Shown here: piece by piece, positions 1 through 5,838 of the stretch
Layout: each line of letters opens with the position of its first letter
Numbering within the stretch: position 1 is the first letter of the stretch
Source of the DNA: DSQQ01 sp964443075
GTDB taxonomy: Bacteria; Chloroflexota; Anaerolineae; 4572-78; J111
Length of the DNA stretch: 14,221 nt
Reading direction: 5' to 3'
NCBI GenBank assembly: GCA_964443075.1
Contig: CAYUCB010000187.1
Location: 1 to 14,221, forward strand
Translations under genes and position numbers: made by a program
The notes under the pieces: generated by a model
Databases searched by the model: none
Seen by the model: only the letters and a program-made list of their open reading frames with translations
Told to the model about the DNA's origin: nothing

Positions 1-2
1 TT

Positions 3-620
3 CGCTCAACTTTGCAGCGTTTGTTTGACGTTGCTTATTCAACTCTAAACTCAAGGACCAACCTCGACCAGGAAAACGCCGCCGCCCAGGCGCTCCTGCG
101 GGATATTCAAACCCGCGCCCTGGTGCTGGTCGAACTGGCCGAGCGCTTCTCCCTGCGGGCCGAGGAGCATTTCCGGCGCAAACAACTACTGGAAGCCACC
201 CGCGCCGCCATCAAGGCGGTAATGCAGGGCGAAGGGGCCACCCTGGAACGGGTCAGAGAATTCGCCGGTCAGGTCAACGACCCGGTTTTGGCCCGGATGC
301 TGCTCTCCCAAACTCAGGATACCGGCCATTGGCTGGCGGTGCGCGAACACCTCAGCCTGGAAATGGGGCTGCTAACCGAATTTGAGCGGGCCAGCCGCGC
401 CTACGGGCACAAATTACTGGCCCAGGTTAGCCAGACCCGGCAGCGGACGGCCCTGGCCGAGTCCAGTCTGTGGTATCGGGAGACTCAGCGGCCGCTATTG
501 GAGTCGCTGCGCCACCTGGAACAGGTCGGACAAATCTTGCAGTTGGGCCAGCTTGAAGCGGCGGAACTCCCGACGGCTCTGCCCCGACCCACCACCGCCG
601 GGCTATTGACCCCCCGTTAA
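3..620 (+). CDS. Helical protein of unknown function, 5' end cut by window
   Basis: The reading frame is open to the left edge; the first in-window start is a TTG at 12 without a convincing ribosome binding site, so the true start probably lies upstream. At least 202 residues are visible. They are rich in Leu, Ala, Glu, Arg and Gln with no membrane segment, and look largely alpha-helical with coiled-coil tendency over about residues 40-175, followed by a Pro/Thr-rich tail. I recognise no family. It sits 10 bp upstream of a small membrane protein and the FtsK-like ATPase, so an accessory role in the same DNA-translocation or conjugation-like apparatus is possible, but that is inferred from position only. 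Confidence 0.6.
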   Translation, partial: RSTLQRLFDVAYSTLNSRTNLDQENAAAQALLRDIQTRALVLVELAERFSLRAEEHFRRKQLLEATRAAIKAVMQGEGATLERVREFAGQVNDPVLARMLLSQTQDTGHWLAVREHLSLEMGLLTEFERASRAYGHKLLAQVSQTRQRTALAESSLWYRETQRPLLESLRHLEQVGQILQLGQLEAAELPTALPRPTTAGLLTPR

Positions 621-630
621 GGAGGCCGCG

Positions 631-927
631 ATGAACCGACCCAGGCGAACCAGGCGATTAAGCGCGGCGGTATTTATTTACCTGGCGCTCAACATTCAGG
701 TGAAAGATGAGGGCAGCCCGGACTGGCTGCTGGCCATTTCCCTGCTGCCGTTGAATTTGTTTCTGTGGGGCTGGTGGCGACTTCGTTTAATCGCCCGGGG
801 GGTTATGGGGTCCTTCAATCGGTGGGAGCAAAGAGTGGCCGCACTTTATCAAGGTTTGGGGCTGACCCTTACGGTGGTGGGGATTGGCTGCAAAGCCTCG
901 CTGTACGGCCTGGGAGTGACCCGATGA
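631..927 (+). CDS. Small membrane protein of the FtsK-like operon
   Basis: This 98-residue protein has a basic N-terminus (Arg/Lys-rich residues 2-10), a hydrophobic stretch around residues 12-22, a strong membrane segment around 33-52, and another hydrophobic stretch around 75-92. It starts at an ATG with a strong Shine-Dalgarno (AAGGAGG, 619-625). Its stop overlaps the next start in an ATGA arrangement at 924-927, which implies translational coupling to the FtsK-like gene. No family is recognised. The context suggests an inner-membrane partner of the DNA-pumping ATPase, similar in layout to the small membrane proteins next to conjugative ATPases; that is inference. Confidence 0.65.
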   Translation: MNRPRRTRRLSAAVFIYLALNIQVKDEGSPDWLLAISLLPLNLFLWGWWRLRLIARGVMGSFNRWEQRVAALYQGLGLTLTVVGIGCKASLYGLGVTR

Positions 928-1098
928 GCGAGCGGAGCGCCCTCAACCCGCTGGCGGCGATTGCCGGCTGGCTCTGCCTGGCCCTGGTGCTGACCGGCCT
1001 GGGAGTCTACCTGCTGGCCGGCGAGGAACTGACCCGGATGATTATCCTGGTGCTGCAAGTCGGCAGCATAACTCTGGCGGTCGGACTGGTGGCCGGCC
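924..1098 (+). CDS. N-terminal membrane part of FtsK/TraB-like ATPase (frameshifted)
   Basis: Starting at the ATG of the ATGA overlap, this frame encodes about 58 residues with a first membrane helix (around residues 8-32, Leu/Ala-rich) and the start of a second one (around 38-58). Downstream of about 1098 this frame becomes low-complexity Arg/Pro/Ser-rich translation with no protein character, while the +1 frame continues naturally as TLIGLSYALWVAYQRGQ, finishing the second helix and leading into a coiled coil. Skipping one base near GGCCGGCCACC (1091-1101) joins the two parts into a product of about 503 residues. The lesion may be a true pseudogene mutation or a consensus error. Confidence 0.6.
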
Positions 1099-1128
1099 AC
1101 CCTCATCGGCCTGAGCTATGCCCTGTGG

Positions 1129-2436
1129 GTGGCCTACCAGCGCGGCCAGGCTGCCCTGGAAGCCCGGCTGGCCGCCACCGCCCAACGACAGATCATCGAG
1201 GCCCAGGCTCTGCGCGAGCGGCGCGAAGCCGAAGTACTGGTCGTCACCGCCCGGGCCGACGAGCAAATTTTCATCCGCGATACCGCGCACGGCCTGTGGC
1301 GAGCCGGCCATCTCGACCCGCGCATCTATGCCAACGGCAGCCTCACCCCACCGAGCGGGTTCGAAGTAACCGCCTGGCAGGCGTTCCATACCCGGCCCTC
1401 CGCTGCCCCCGTGATCACCGGTAAATGGGGCGACCTCCCGGCGCTGGCCGCGCCGCTGCTGCCGCCCCAGGTCAATTTGCTCGATTTGCTCCCCCCTGAG
1501 GGCGCATCCCTCAACCAGATCGCCCTCGGGGTGACCCTCACCCCCACCGGCCTGGAAACCGTCCGGTCGCCCCTGCACGACCTGGTGCATATCGCCATCG
1601 GCGGCTCCTCCGGTTGGGGCAAATCCATTATGCTGCGCACCCTGGCTTTTCAGATCGCCACCGCCGCCGAACCCTGCGACCTGGTCTGCATTGACCTGGA
1701 AGGCATCACCTTTGCCCCCTTCGCCCGCAGCGCCCGGCTGCGCTACGCCATCGCCGACACCGAAAACGACGCGCTGGCGGTACTGGCTGATCTGGTGGAG
1801 GAAATGAATCGCCGCCGGGCCTTGTTTAGCGCTTATCCCGGCTGCGACAGCCTGGGCAGTTACAACGCCCTGGCCGATGCGCCGCTGCCCACCATCGCCG
1901 TGTTGGTGGATGAGTCCACCGCCCTACTCAGTGACAAAACGGTGGAGAGCGCCATCCGCACCCTGACCCTGCGGGCGCGGAAGTTTGGGGTCTACGCCAT
2001 CCTGGGCGGGCAAGATTGGAAAGCGGCCAGCCTGGACACGGCCATCCGCAACCAGTTGTCCTCGCGCATCCAGTTCAAGGCCCAGGATGGTTCCCAGAGC
2101 CGGGTGCTGCTGGGCACGCCCGACGCGGCCTCCCTTGACCGACCAGGCCGGGCTTATGCCCTGCTACCAGGCCGGCCCCGCCTGGAATTGCAGGCCCCGT
2201 TCATCAACGTGTCTACCCTGGCCCGCGAACTGCCCGCCGGGGTAGTCCGACTGGGCACGCCCCCGGTCGAGGTTATTGCAGCGGCGCTGTCCGAAAACCA
2301 GGCCGAGGCGGATCGGCAGTTCAAGGCTTTCATCGCCGCCGGGGAGAGCCGGCGAGCAGCGGCGCTCAAGGCTTACGGCAAAGATTATGCCGGGGCGTTG
2401 GTGAATCATTGCAAACGAGTTTTAGGTGAAATTTAA
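1129..2436 (+). CDS. FtsK/SpoIIIE-TraB-type DNA translocase, motor part
   Basis: This is a hexameric-type P-loop ATPase that pumps double-stranded DNA at the membrane. Counting from the GTG at 1129, residues 3-45 are a charged coiled coil and residues 158-166 are a Walker A motif (GGSSGWGKS). A Walker B (hydrophobic run IAVLV then D261-E262) follows, and then a typical RecA-like segment where a Gln in GGQDWKAAS sits after a strand. The region TAIRNQLSSRIQFKA around 304-318 matches the FtsK/TraB pattern in which non-permitted ATPase paralogues are bound. The frame is open back to 1099, where it joins the two membrane helices encoded in another frame. The two-helix plus motor layout resembles TcpA/TraB conjugative translocases more than cell-division FtsK, as there is no gamma domain or long linker. 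An internal start at 1129 would give a soluble motor, but I see no Shine-Dalgarno for it. Confidence 0.8.
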   Translation: MAYQRGQAALEARLAATAQRQIIEAQALRERREAEVLVVTARADEQIFIRDTAHGLWRAGHLDPRIYANGSLTPPSGFEVTAWQAFHTRPSAAPVITGKWGDLPALAAPLLPPQVNLLDLLPPEGASLNQIALGVTLTPTGLETVRSPLHDLVHIAIGGSSGWGKSIMLRTLAFQIATAAEPCDLVCIDLEGITFAPFARSARLRYAIADTENDALAVLADLVEEMNRRRALFSAYPGCDSLGSYNALADAPLPTIAVLVDESTALLSDKTVESAIRTLTLRARKFGVYAILGGQDWKAASLDTAIRNQLSSRIQFKAQDGSQSRVLLGTPDAASLDRPGRAYALLPGRPRLELQAPFINVSTLARELPAGVVRLGTPPVEVIAAALSENQAEADRQFKAFIAAGESRRAAALKAYGKDYAGALVNHCKRVLGEI

Positions 2437-2549
2437 ATCTAGCGGGCTGCTACTACTGCTACACCGGCTTATTTGGGGTGCTACGGCTCCGTTTTTGGCC
2501 GAAGCGGCGTAGTAGTAGCACCTCAGCCCCATAATAAGGAGCAATAAGT
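2437..2549 (+). promoter_or_regulatory. Structured intergenic region upstream of parM-like gene
   Basis: This 113-bp gap contains iterated CTAC/GTAG motifs that form a 10-bp perfect inverted repeat (TGCTACTACT at 2448-2457 with AGTAGTAGCA at 2511-2520). A competing pairing joins GGTGCTAC (2477-2484) to GTAGCACC (2515-2522). A Shine-Dalgarno AAGGAG (2537-2542) precedes the ATG at 2550. The position upstream of an actin-like parM is where a centromere (parC) lies in classical ParMRC loci, so a partition site or an RNA leader are both plausible. Neither is proven by the sequence. Confidence 0.45.
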
Positions 2550-3656
2550 ATGGCGACAAACACCCCCCAGACGGATGAAATCCAGAACGGCTTACGCAAG
2601 CTGGGCATAGACCCCGGCTTTGGCAATATCAAAATCGGCGAGGTACAGACCGGGGGCGGCCTGGCCACCTTTAGCCTGCCCTCCCAGGTGGGCATCGCCC
2701 GCGAACGCAAAGAGGGCCTCAGCCTGGGCGGGCTGGTCAAAACCTCTCGGCGTGGCCGCACCCCCTTCCGGGTCGAGTTCGAGGGTACCGAATGGCTGGT
2801 CGGGCCCGGCGTGGCCGATTACACCCGGCCCATCAACCGCCTGGATTTTGACCGCTTCACCGACAGCCCCGAACTGCGGGCCACCCTTTACGCCGCCCTC
2901 TACCAAATTGTCAACGGCGGCCCCCACCGCCTGGCGGTGGCCATGGCCCTGCCGGTGGAGGTGGTGCAGGACAAAACCGAGGCGGACCAGGTGGAGCGCG
3001 GGGTCAAAAGTTGGTTATTAGGCCAGCACGACTTCAGCGTCAACGGAGTGGAGACAGTGCTGGACATCGTCAACGTCCGCTGCAAAATCGCCCAGCCGGT
3101 GGCTAGTTGGTTCGAGTGGGGGCTGGACACCACCGGCCAATGGGTCAAAGGCGAGGCTGCTTTGCGCGCTCCGACCGTTATCATTGATGAAGGTTTCAAC
3201 ACCCTGGATGTGCTGGTGGTTGAGGGCGGCAAAATCAGCGACCGCTTCACCAGCGGCGAGACCCTGGGCATGCGCCGGGCGGCGGAACGGTTGGCCGAGA
3301 CCCTGGCCGAGAAATACGCCATCAAGCTGGAACTGCACGCGGCCAATGACCTGATCCAGCAGGTGGTCAATCACCAGGCGGCCCACACCTACGTGCAGGG
3401 CGAGGCGGTGGAGGTGACTCCGCAAGCCCGGCAAGCCCTGCGCAGCCTGGAAGCGGACGTGGCCGAATTTGTGAGCCAGGCCATCGGCGAGGTGGCGGCC
3501 TCGGCCCGGCTGCTGTTGACCGGCGGGGGGGCGCTGGCCCTGGCCGGGCGGCTGACTCGACTTTACCCCAAAGCCGAGGTGATGCACGAGCCGGTGCTGG
3601 CCAACGCCCGCGGCCTGGCCAAGATGGCCCAGCGCCCCGGCTTTTTAAGCGAATGA
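2550..3656 (+). CDS. parM: ParM/StbA-like actin-type segregation ATPase
   Basis: The 368-residue product has the actin/Hsp70-fold nucleotide-binding signatures. Phosphate-1 is LGIDPGFGNIKIG (residues 18-30, with D21), phosphate-2 is VIIDEGFNTLDVL (about 210-222, with D213), and the adenosine motif is LLLTGGGA (321-328). The length matches plasmid ParM/Alp family proteins (about 320-400 residues). Such proteins polymerise with ATP into filaments that push plasmid copies apart when bound by a DNA-bound adaptor. The start is supported by AAGGAG eight bases upstream. It is followed by a small DNA-binding-type protein, so the pair has the parM-parR order. MreB or DnaK are excluded by size and by the lack of their specific insertions. 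A different archaeal-type actin relative cannot be ruled out. Confidence 0.85.
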   Translation: MATNTPQTDEIQNGLRKLGIDPGFGNIKIGEVQTGGGLATFSLPSQVGIARERKEGLSLGGLVKTSRRGRTPFRVEFEGTEWLVGPGVADYTRPINRLDFDRFTDSPELRATLYAALYQIVNGGPHRLAVAMALPVEVVQDKTEADQVERGVKSWLLGQHDFSVNGVETVLDIVNVRCKIAQPVASWFEWGLDTTGQWVKGEAALRAPTVIIDEGFNTLDVLVVEGGKISDRFTSGETLGMRRAAERLAETLAEKYAIKLELHAANDLIQQVVNHQAAHTYVQGEAVEVTPQARQALRSLEADVAEFVSQAIGEVAASARLLLTGGGALALAGRLTRLYPKAEVMHEPVLANARGLAKMAQRPGFLSE

Positions 3657-3705
3657 TTTTTTCGTCCCCAAAAATCGGGGGCTGATTTTTACGTCCGAAA
3701 AAATA
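3654..3705. promoter_or_regulatory. Operator-like array of alternating GATTTTT half-sites
   Basis: Between the parM-like stop and the start of the RHH gene there are four half-sites in alternating orientation: GATTTTT (3655-3661), AAAAATC (3670-3676), GATTTTT (3684-3690) and AAAAAAT (3698-3704), with start spacings of 15, 14 and 14 bases. Two 14-mers, TGATTTTTTCGTCC (3654-3667) and TGATTTTTACGTCC (3683-3696), differ at one position. The downstream gene starts directly after the last half-site and has no visible Shine-Dalgarno, so a promoter with a leaderless or nearly leaderless transcript repressed by the RHH protein is an attractive reading. Confidence 0.5.
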
Positions 3706-3960
3706 ATGACGACCAAAGGGCGGCCCAAAGCGGGCGGCGAAATCTACGAATTTCATTTTTACTACCGGTTTCAGCCGGGGCTTGATCCACCGGAGTTAAG
3801 GACGGTGCTGGAGGCGATTAAAGCCGCCACCGGCCCGAAACGGCGCGACATCATCCGGGCGGCGCTGCTCTCCGGGGCGGGTGAGGCCCAACAGGCCGCC
3901 AGCGCGGTCGAGTCCACCCTGATTGCCGGCACGGTGGATGATATGTTCGACGCCTTTTAA
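3706..3960 (+). CDS. Small ribbon-helix-helix-like protein, ParR candidate
   Basis: The product has 84 residues. A basic N-terminus (TTKGRPK) is followed by a predicted beta strand (about residues 13-24, EIYEFHFYYRFQ) and two helices separated by TGPKRRD (about 28-55), which fits a beta-alpha-alpha DNA-binding fold of the ribbon-helix-helix type. The C-terminus is acidic and aromatic (VDDMFDAF), the sort of short tail by which ParR adaptors bind ParM filaments. Position directly after the parM-like gene and an upstream inverted-repeat array both support an adaptor or autorepressor role. No family match is certain; the assignment rests on predicted fold and context. No clear Shine-Dalgarno precedes the ATG at 3706. 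Confidence 0.6.
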   Translation: MTTKGRPKAGGEIYEFHFYYRFQPGLDPPELRTVLEAIKAATGPKRRDIIRAALLSGAGEAQQAASAVESTLIAGTVDDMFDAF

Positions 3961-3969
3961 GGTGCGGTA

Positions 3970-4236
3970 ATGACCGACTTCTGCCTGCTCCACCGGCTTG
4001 AGCCGGAACGCAACGCCGCCCGCTTCTATCTGATTACCACCGGCCCGGCCCTGTTCGACCCGTATGCCGTCACCCGCTTTTGGGGCCGAATTGGCGGGCA
4101 GCAGCGCCATCTCGTCACACCCTGCGCGTCGCCCGAAGCGGCCCAGCAGTTGGCCCGCCGCCTGGCCCAACGCAAACTGCGCCGGGGCTATCGCCTGGTG
4201 CAGGGCGATTTGCCCCCTACCCGCCCTACCGAATGA
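3970..4236 (+). CDS. WGR-domain protein
   Basis: The 88-residue product consists almost wholly of one WGR domain. It shows the expected pattern of an N-terminal strand (CLLHRLEPERNAARFYLI), a Phe-Trp-Gly-Arg-Ile-Gly signature (residues about 37-42), and a C-terminal helix with repeated Arg/Lys (about 54-73) ending in the typical GYR. WGR domains bind nucleic acid ends or nicks in PARP-type proteins and occur as small stand-alone proteins on bacterial plasmids, where their role is not established. It starts nine bases after the RHH stop with GGTG as a weak ribosome binding site, so it is co-transcribed with it. A function in replication or DNA-end recognition is inferred from its position before the Rep-like gene. 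Confidence 0.8.
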   Translation: MTDFCLLHRLEPERNAARFYLITTGPALFDPYAVTRFWGRIGGQQRHLVTPCASPEAAQQLARRLAQRKLRRGYRLVQGDLPPTRPTE

Positions 4237-4243
4237 CTCAATC

Positions 4244-4259
4244 CTCCCCACCCGGGGAG
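4244..4259 (+). other. Short GC hairpin before the Rep-like gene
   Basis: CTCCCC (4244-4249) and GGGGAG (4254-4259) pair perfectly around the tetraloop ACCC. No T-run follows, so this is not a standard terminator. It lies in the 77-bp gap before the Rep-like gene and could modulate read-through or mRNA stability; its function is unknown. Confidence 0.35.
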
Positions 4260-4282
4260 CCGAAACGATTGGAGACCCACCC

Positions 4283-4321
4283 ATGAACCCCACCCCTGCC
4301 GATTGGAGCGACCGTGATTGA
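4283..4321 (+). CDS. Possible 12-codon leader peptide
   Basis: An ATG at 4283 with a good Shine-Dalgarno (GGAG, 4271-4274) opens a 12-codon frame, MNPTPADWSDRD, whose TGA (4319-4321) overlaps the GTG start of the Rep-like gene at 4314. The arrangement would couple translation of the initiator to that of the leader. The alternative is that it is the remains of an older, frameshifted start, because its sequence resembles the Rep-like N-terminus (Pro-Thr-Pro and Ala-Asp-Trp/Pro-Trp). Confidence 0.25.
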   Translation: MNPTPADWSDRD

Positions 4322-5366
4322 CCCCACCCCCCCACCTGCCGACCCCTGGCCGGCCTGGCAAACCGACCTCCTGCCCCTCCTCCGTCCCCAGATGACCCAG
4401 GCCACCTACGAAACCGTGATTCAGGAAACCACCGCCTGCCGCACCGACCACCACATCACCATCCTGGCCCCCACCGAAATGGTCAAAGATTGGCTGGAAA
4501 ACCGCCTCCGCCCCACCCTCCACACCACCTTAACCCGTTTCCTTGGCCAAGAGGTTAACCTGAGCTTTGGCCTGACCCCGGCCTCCGCCCCCTTACCGGC
4601 TCCCGAAAAAAGCGGCCTCACCCCCGACGCGGGCTGGTTTGGCCACATCTCCCTCGACCTGCTGGCCTTTGACGCCTTCAAATACGGCTACAGCCCCAAC
4701 GCCCACTACATCCAGCAGTTCTGGGGGGCTTACCTCGGCGCCCCGGCCTTGCAGCTTATCCACTACGTCCGCAGTTTTTACAAAGAACCGCGCTACCTGC
4801 CCGACAAAAGCAAGAAGTACGCTCTCAACCCCAACTGGCAGCCCTGGACGCCCGCCCGCACTTTCAGCGCCAGCGAACTGGCCCGCAAGCTGAAGGTCTC
4901 CCGCCAGCGCGTCACCGGGATGGAACGCACCTGCCACCGTTACGACGCCGCCTATCGCGCCGGCGACATCTGGCCAACTTGCCAACCCACCCCCAAGTGC
5001 GGTCTGCACCAGGGGCAGATGGTGACCGCCCGCCCCAGCGACGCCTACCCCGAGGGGCGGACGGTTTGCCGCTACCGCTGGCCCGGCCTGCTAGATTTGC
5101 TCGGCACGGAAGAAATCGGCCTGATCGAGAAAGAAGGCGACCCGGAGAAAATCGCCACCATCACCTTTTCCATCCAGGTGTTTCAACCGCTGCCGCTGTT
5201 GACCCCCTGGCAGGTGGCCCACCTGCCGGAGCCGGTGCGCTTCAGCCACCGCGAGTTTCTGAGCGACTGCCGCCTTAACCTGGCCCAATGGGAAGCCATC
5301 GAGGCCAAGCGGCTGATGCCTTACGTTTTACGTTTTCAACAGAGTTTATTTAGCCAGGAATTTTGA
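4314..5366 (+). CDS. Replication-initiator-like protein with DnaA domain I
   Basis: The product has 350 residues from a GTG start with GGAG eight bases upstream. Residues about 14-88 match DnaA domain I: Trp-x(2)-Leu-Leu-x(2)-Leu-Arg-x-Gln-Met-Thr followed by TYETVI, then ITILAPTEMVKDWLENRL and a beta-rich end. There is no AAA+ ATPase module after it. Instead a region with many Trp/Tyr residues follows (105-180), then a helix-turn-helix candidate (SASELARKLKVSRQRVTGME, 185-204), then an unassigned C-terminal half. The domain I plus HTH layout and the dyad array directly downstream suggest a plasmid-type Rep protein that recruits host factors such as the helicase through domain I. A transcriptional regulator is the main alternative. 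The last seven codons are also present in the repeat copy at 7189. Confidence 0.6.
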   Translation: MIDPTPPPADPWPAWQTDLLPLLRPQMTQATYETVIQETTACRTDHHITILAPTEMVKDWLENRLRPTLHTTLTRFLGQEVNLSFGLTPASAPLPAPEKSGLTPDAGWFGHISLDLLAFDAFKYGYSPNAHYIQQFWGAYLGAPALQLIHYVRSFYKEPRYLPDKSKKYALNPNWQPWTPARTFSASELARKLKVSRQRVTGMERTCHRYDAAYRAGDIWPTCQPTPKCGLHQGQMVTARPSDAYPEGRTVCRYRWPGLLDLLGTEEIGLIEKEGDPEKIATITFSIQVFQPLPLLTPWQVAHLPEPVRFSHREFLSDCRLNLAQWEAIEAKRLMPYVLRFQQSLFSQEF

Positions 5367-5377
5367 TAATTATGTAA

Positions 5378-5405
5378 AGTTATTGTCACAATTGTGACAA
5401 TAACT
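5378..5405. promoter_or_regulatory. 28-bp perfect palindrome (AGTTATTGTCACAA arms)
   Basis: Each arm reads AGTTATTGTCACAA and the two arms are exact reverse complements with no spacer. It lies eleven bases after the Rep-like stop and upstream of the terminator. In copy B (7225-7252) one base near the end is changed, breaking one pair. The size and perfect symmetry fit a dimeric DNA-binding protein site. Confidence 0.75.
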
Positions 5406-5411
5406 CTGTCC

Positions 5412-5446
5412 AAAGGTCTCCTCACCCCGGTGGGGAGACCTTTTTT
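5412..5446 (+). terminator. Intrinsic terminator after the Rep-like gene
   Basis: AAAGGTCTCCTCAC (5412-5425) pairs with GTGGGGAGACCTTT (5430-5443) around the loop CCCG, with one T-G wobble, and the T-run continues to 5446. The A-run on the left side would let it work in both directions. The hairpin is fully conserved in copy B. Confidence 0.9.
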
Positions 5447-5457
5447 GTGCGGCAAAA

Positions 5458-5595
5458 ATGTTCACAAATGTGACAATCGCCGCCGCAAAGACTCTGGCCG
5501 ACCGACACAATTGTGCCGTTCCATTGTTACCATTGTGACCGTTTGGGGGCTATAAAAAGAAAACCAAACACCTCATTAATTCATATCATGATGAA
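5458..5595. other. Origin-like region: TGTGAC dyads plus AT-rich stretch
   Basis: After the large palindrome (centre 5391.5) three further dyads of the CACAAwTGTGAC type follow: TCACAAATGTGA (5462-5473), CACAATTGTG (5506-5515) and GTTACCATTGTGAC (5526-5539), at centre distances of 76, 43 and 22 bases. An AT-rich stretch (5551-5595, beginning TATAAAAAGAAAA) comes next. A Rep-type gene, repeated sites and an AT-rich segment together fit a plasmid-type replication origin. The same layout could instead be an operator array over a promoter whose gene has been lost. Confidence 0.45.
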
Positions 5596-5609
5596 GACTC
5601 TTAGAGTCT
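5595..5609. repeat. Small dyad AGACTC-TTA-GAGTCT at the end of copy A
   Basis: AGACTC (5595-5600) and GAGTCT (5604-5609) form a 6-bp dyad around TTA. In copy B the matching dyad is AGATTC-TTA-GAATCT (7443-7457), so two opposing positions changed together and symmetry was kept. Confidence 0.6.
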
Positions 5610-5613
5610 GGCG

Positions 5614-5808
5614 GTCATCAGTCTGAGGATTGGCGGCCACGCGTTTCGTTTTGACACCCGGCAGTACCGGCTCTGGGTGGATGACAATGAGGTGGGGTTG
5701 TCGAGCCAGGAGGCGCTGCGGTGAGCAGCCTGATGCAGCGGCCCAACCAGGTGGTCAGCGTGAGGGCTGGCTTGGGTCTGACCGTTGTACACGAGGCGGT
5801 GCGCCTGC
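5614..5808 (+). pseudogene. Fragment of a winged-helix response regulator gene
   Basis: Translation from 5614 gives VISLRIGGHAFRFDTRQY, then a conserved RLWVDD-type strand and LSSQEALR before a stop at 5722-5724. This matches VIRLKVGGRLFRFDTRQY and LSSKEALLL at the end of the window. A 32-bp stretch (5650-5681) is identical to 14147-14178. After the stop the homology-like frame shifts and continues as SSLMQRPNQVVSVRAG (from 5724), the expected next helices of an OmpR-type effector domain. The receiver domain and start are missing. It is thus a truncated, frame-disrupted remnant joined directly to repeat copy A. Confidence 0.8.
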
Positions 5809-5826
5809 ACCAGGGGGCATTTATAG

Positions 5827-5838
5827 TATAATTGGCTC
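5827..5838 (+). promoter_or_regulatory. -10 box of a likely leaderless promoter
   Basis: A perfect TATAAT (5827-5832) lies six bases before the ATG at 5839, so transcription would begin at or next to the start codon. No good -35 hexamer is seen at 17 bases. No Shine-Dalgarno precedes the ATG, consistent with a leaderless message. Confidence 0.5.

Larger units (their letters stand above)
5342..5617. repeat. Large direct repeat, copy A
   Basis: This stretch of about 276 bp recurs in the same orientation at 7189-7465. It includes the 3' end of the Rep-like gene, an intrinsic terminator, four TGTGAC dyads, an AT-rich stretch and a terminal short hairpin. The ends of the segment are strongly conserved between copies, while the stretch around 5478-5505 has diverged without length change; only a single one-base indel is seen, near 5547. 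The copy ends where the response-regulator fragment begins. Confidence 0.9.

Noticed and set aside
3018..3587. Long minus-strand frames opposite the parM-like gene and the FtsK-like gene
   Set aside because: They are products of high-GC third positions, lack ribosome binding sites and recognisable motifs, and lie opposite well-supported genes.
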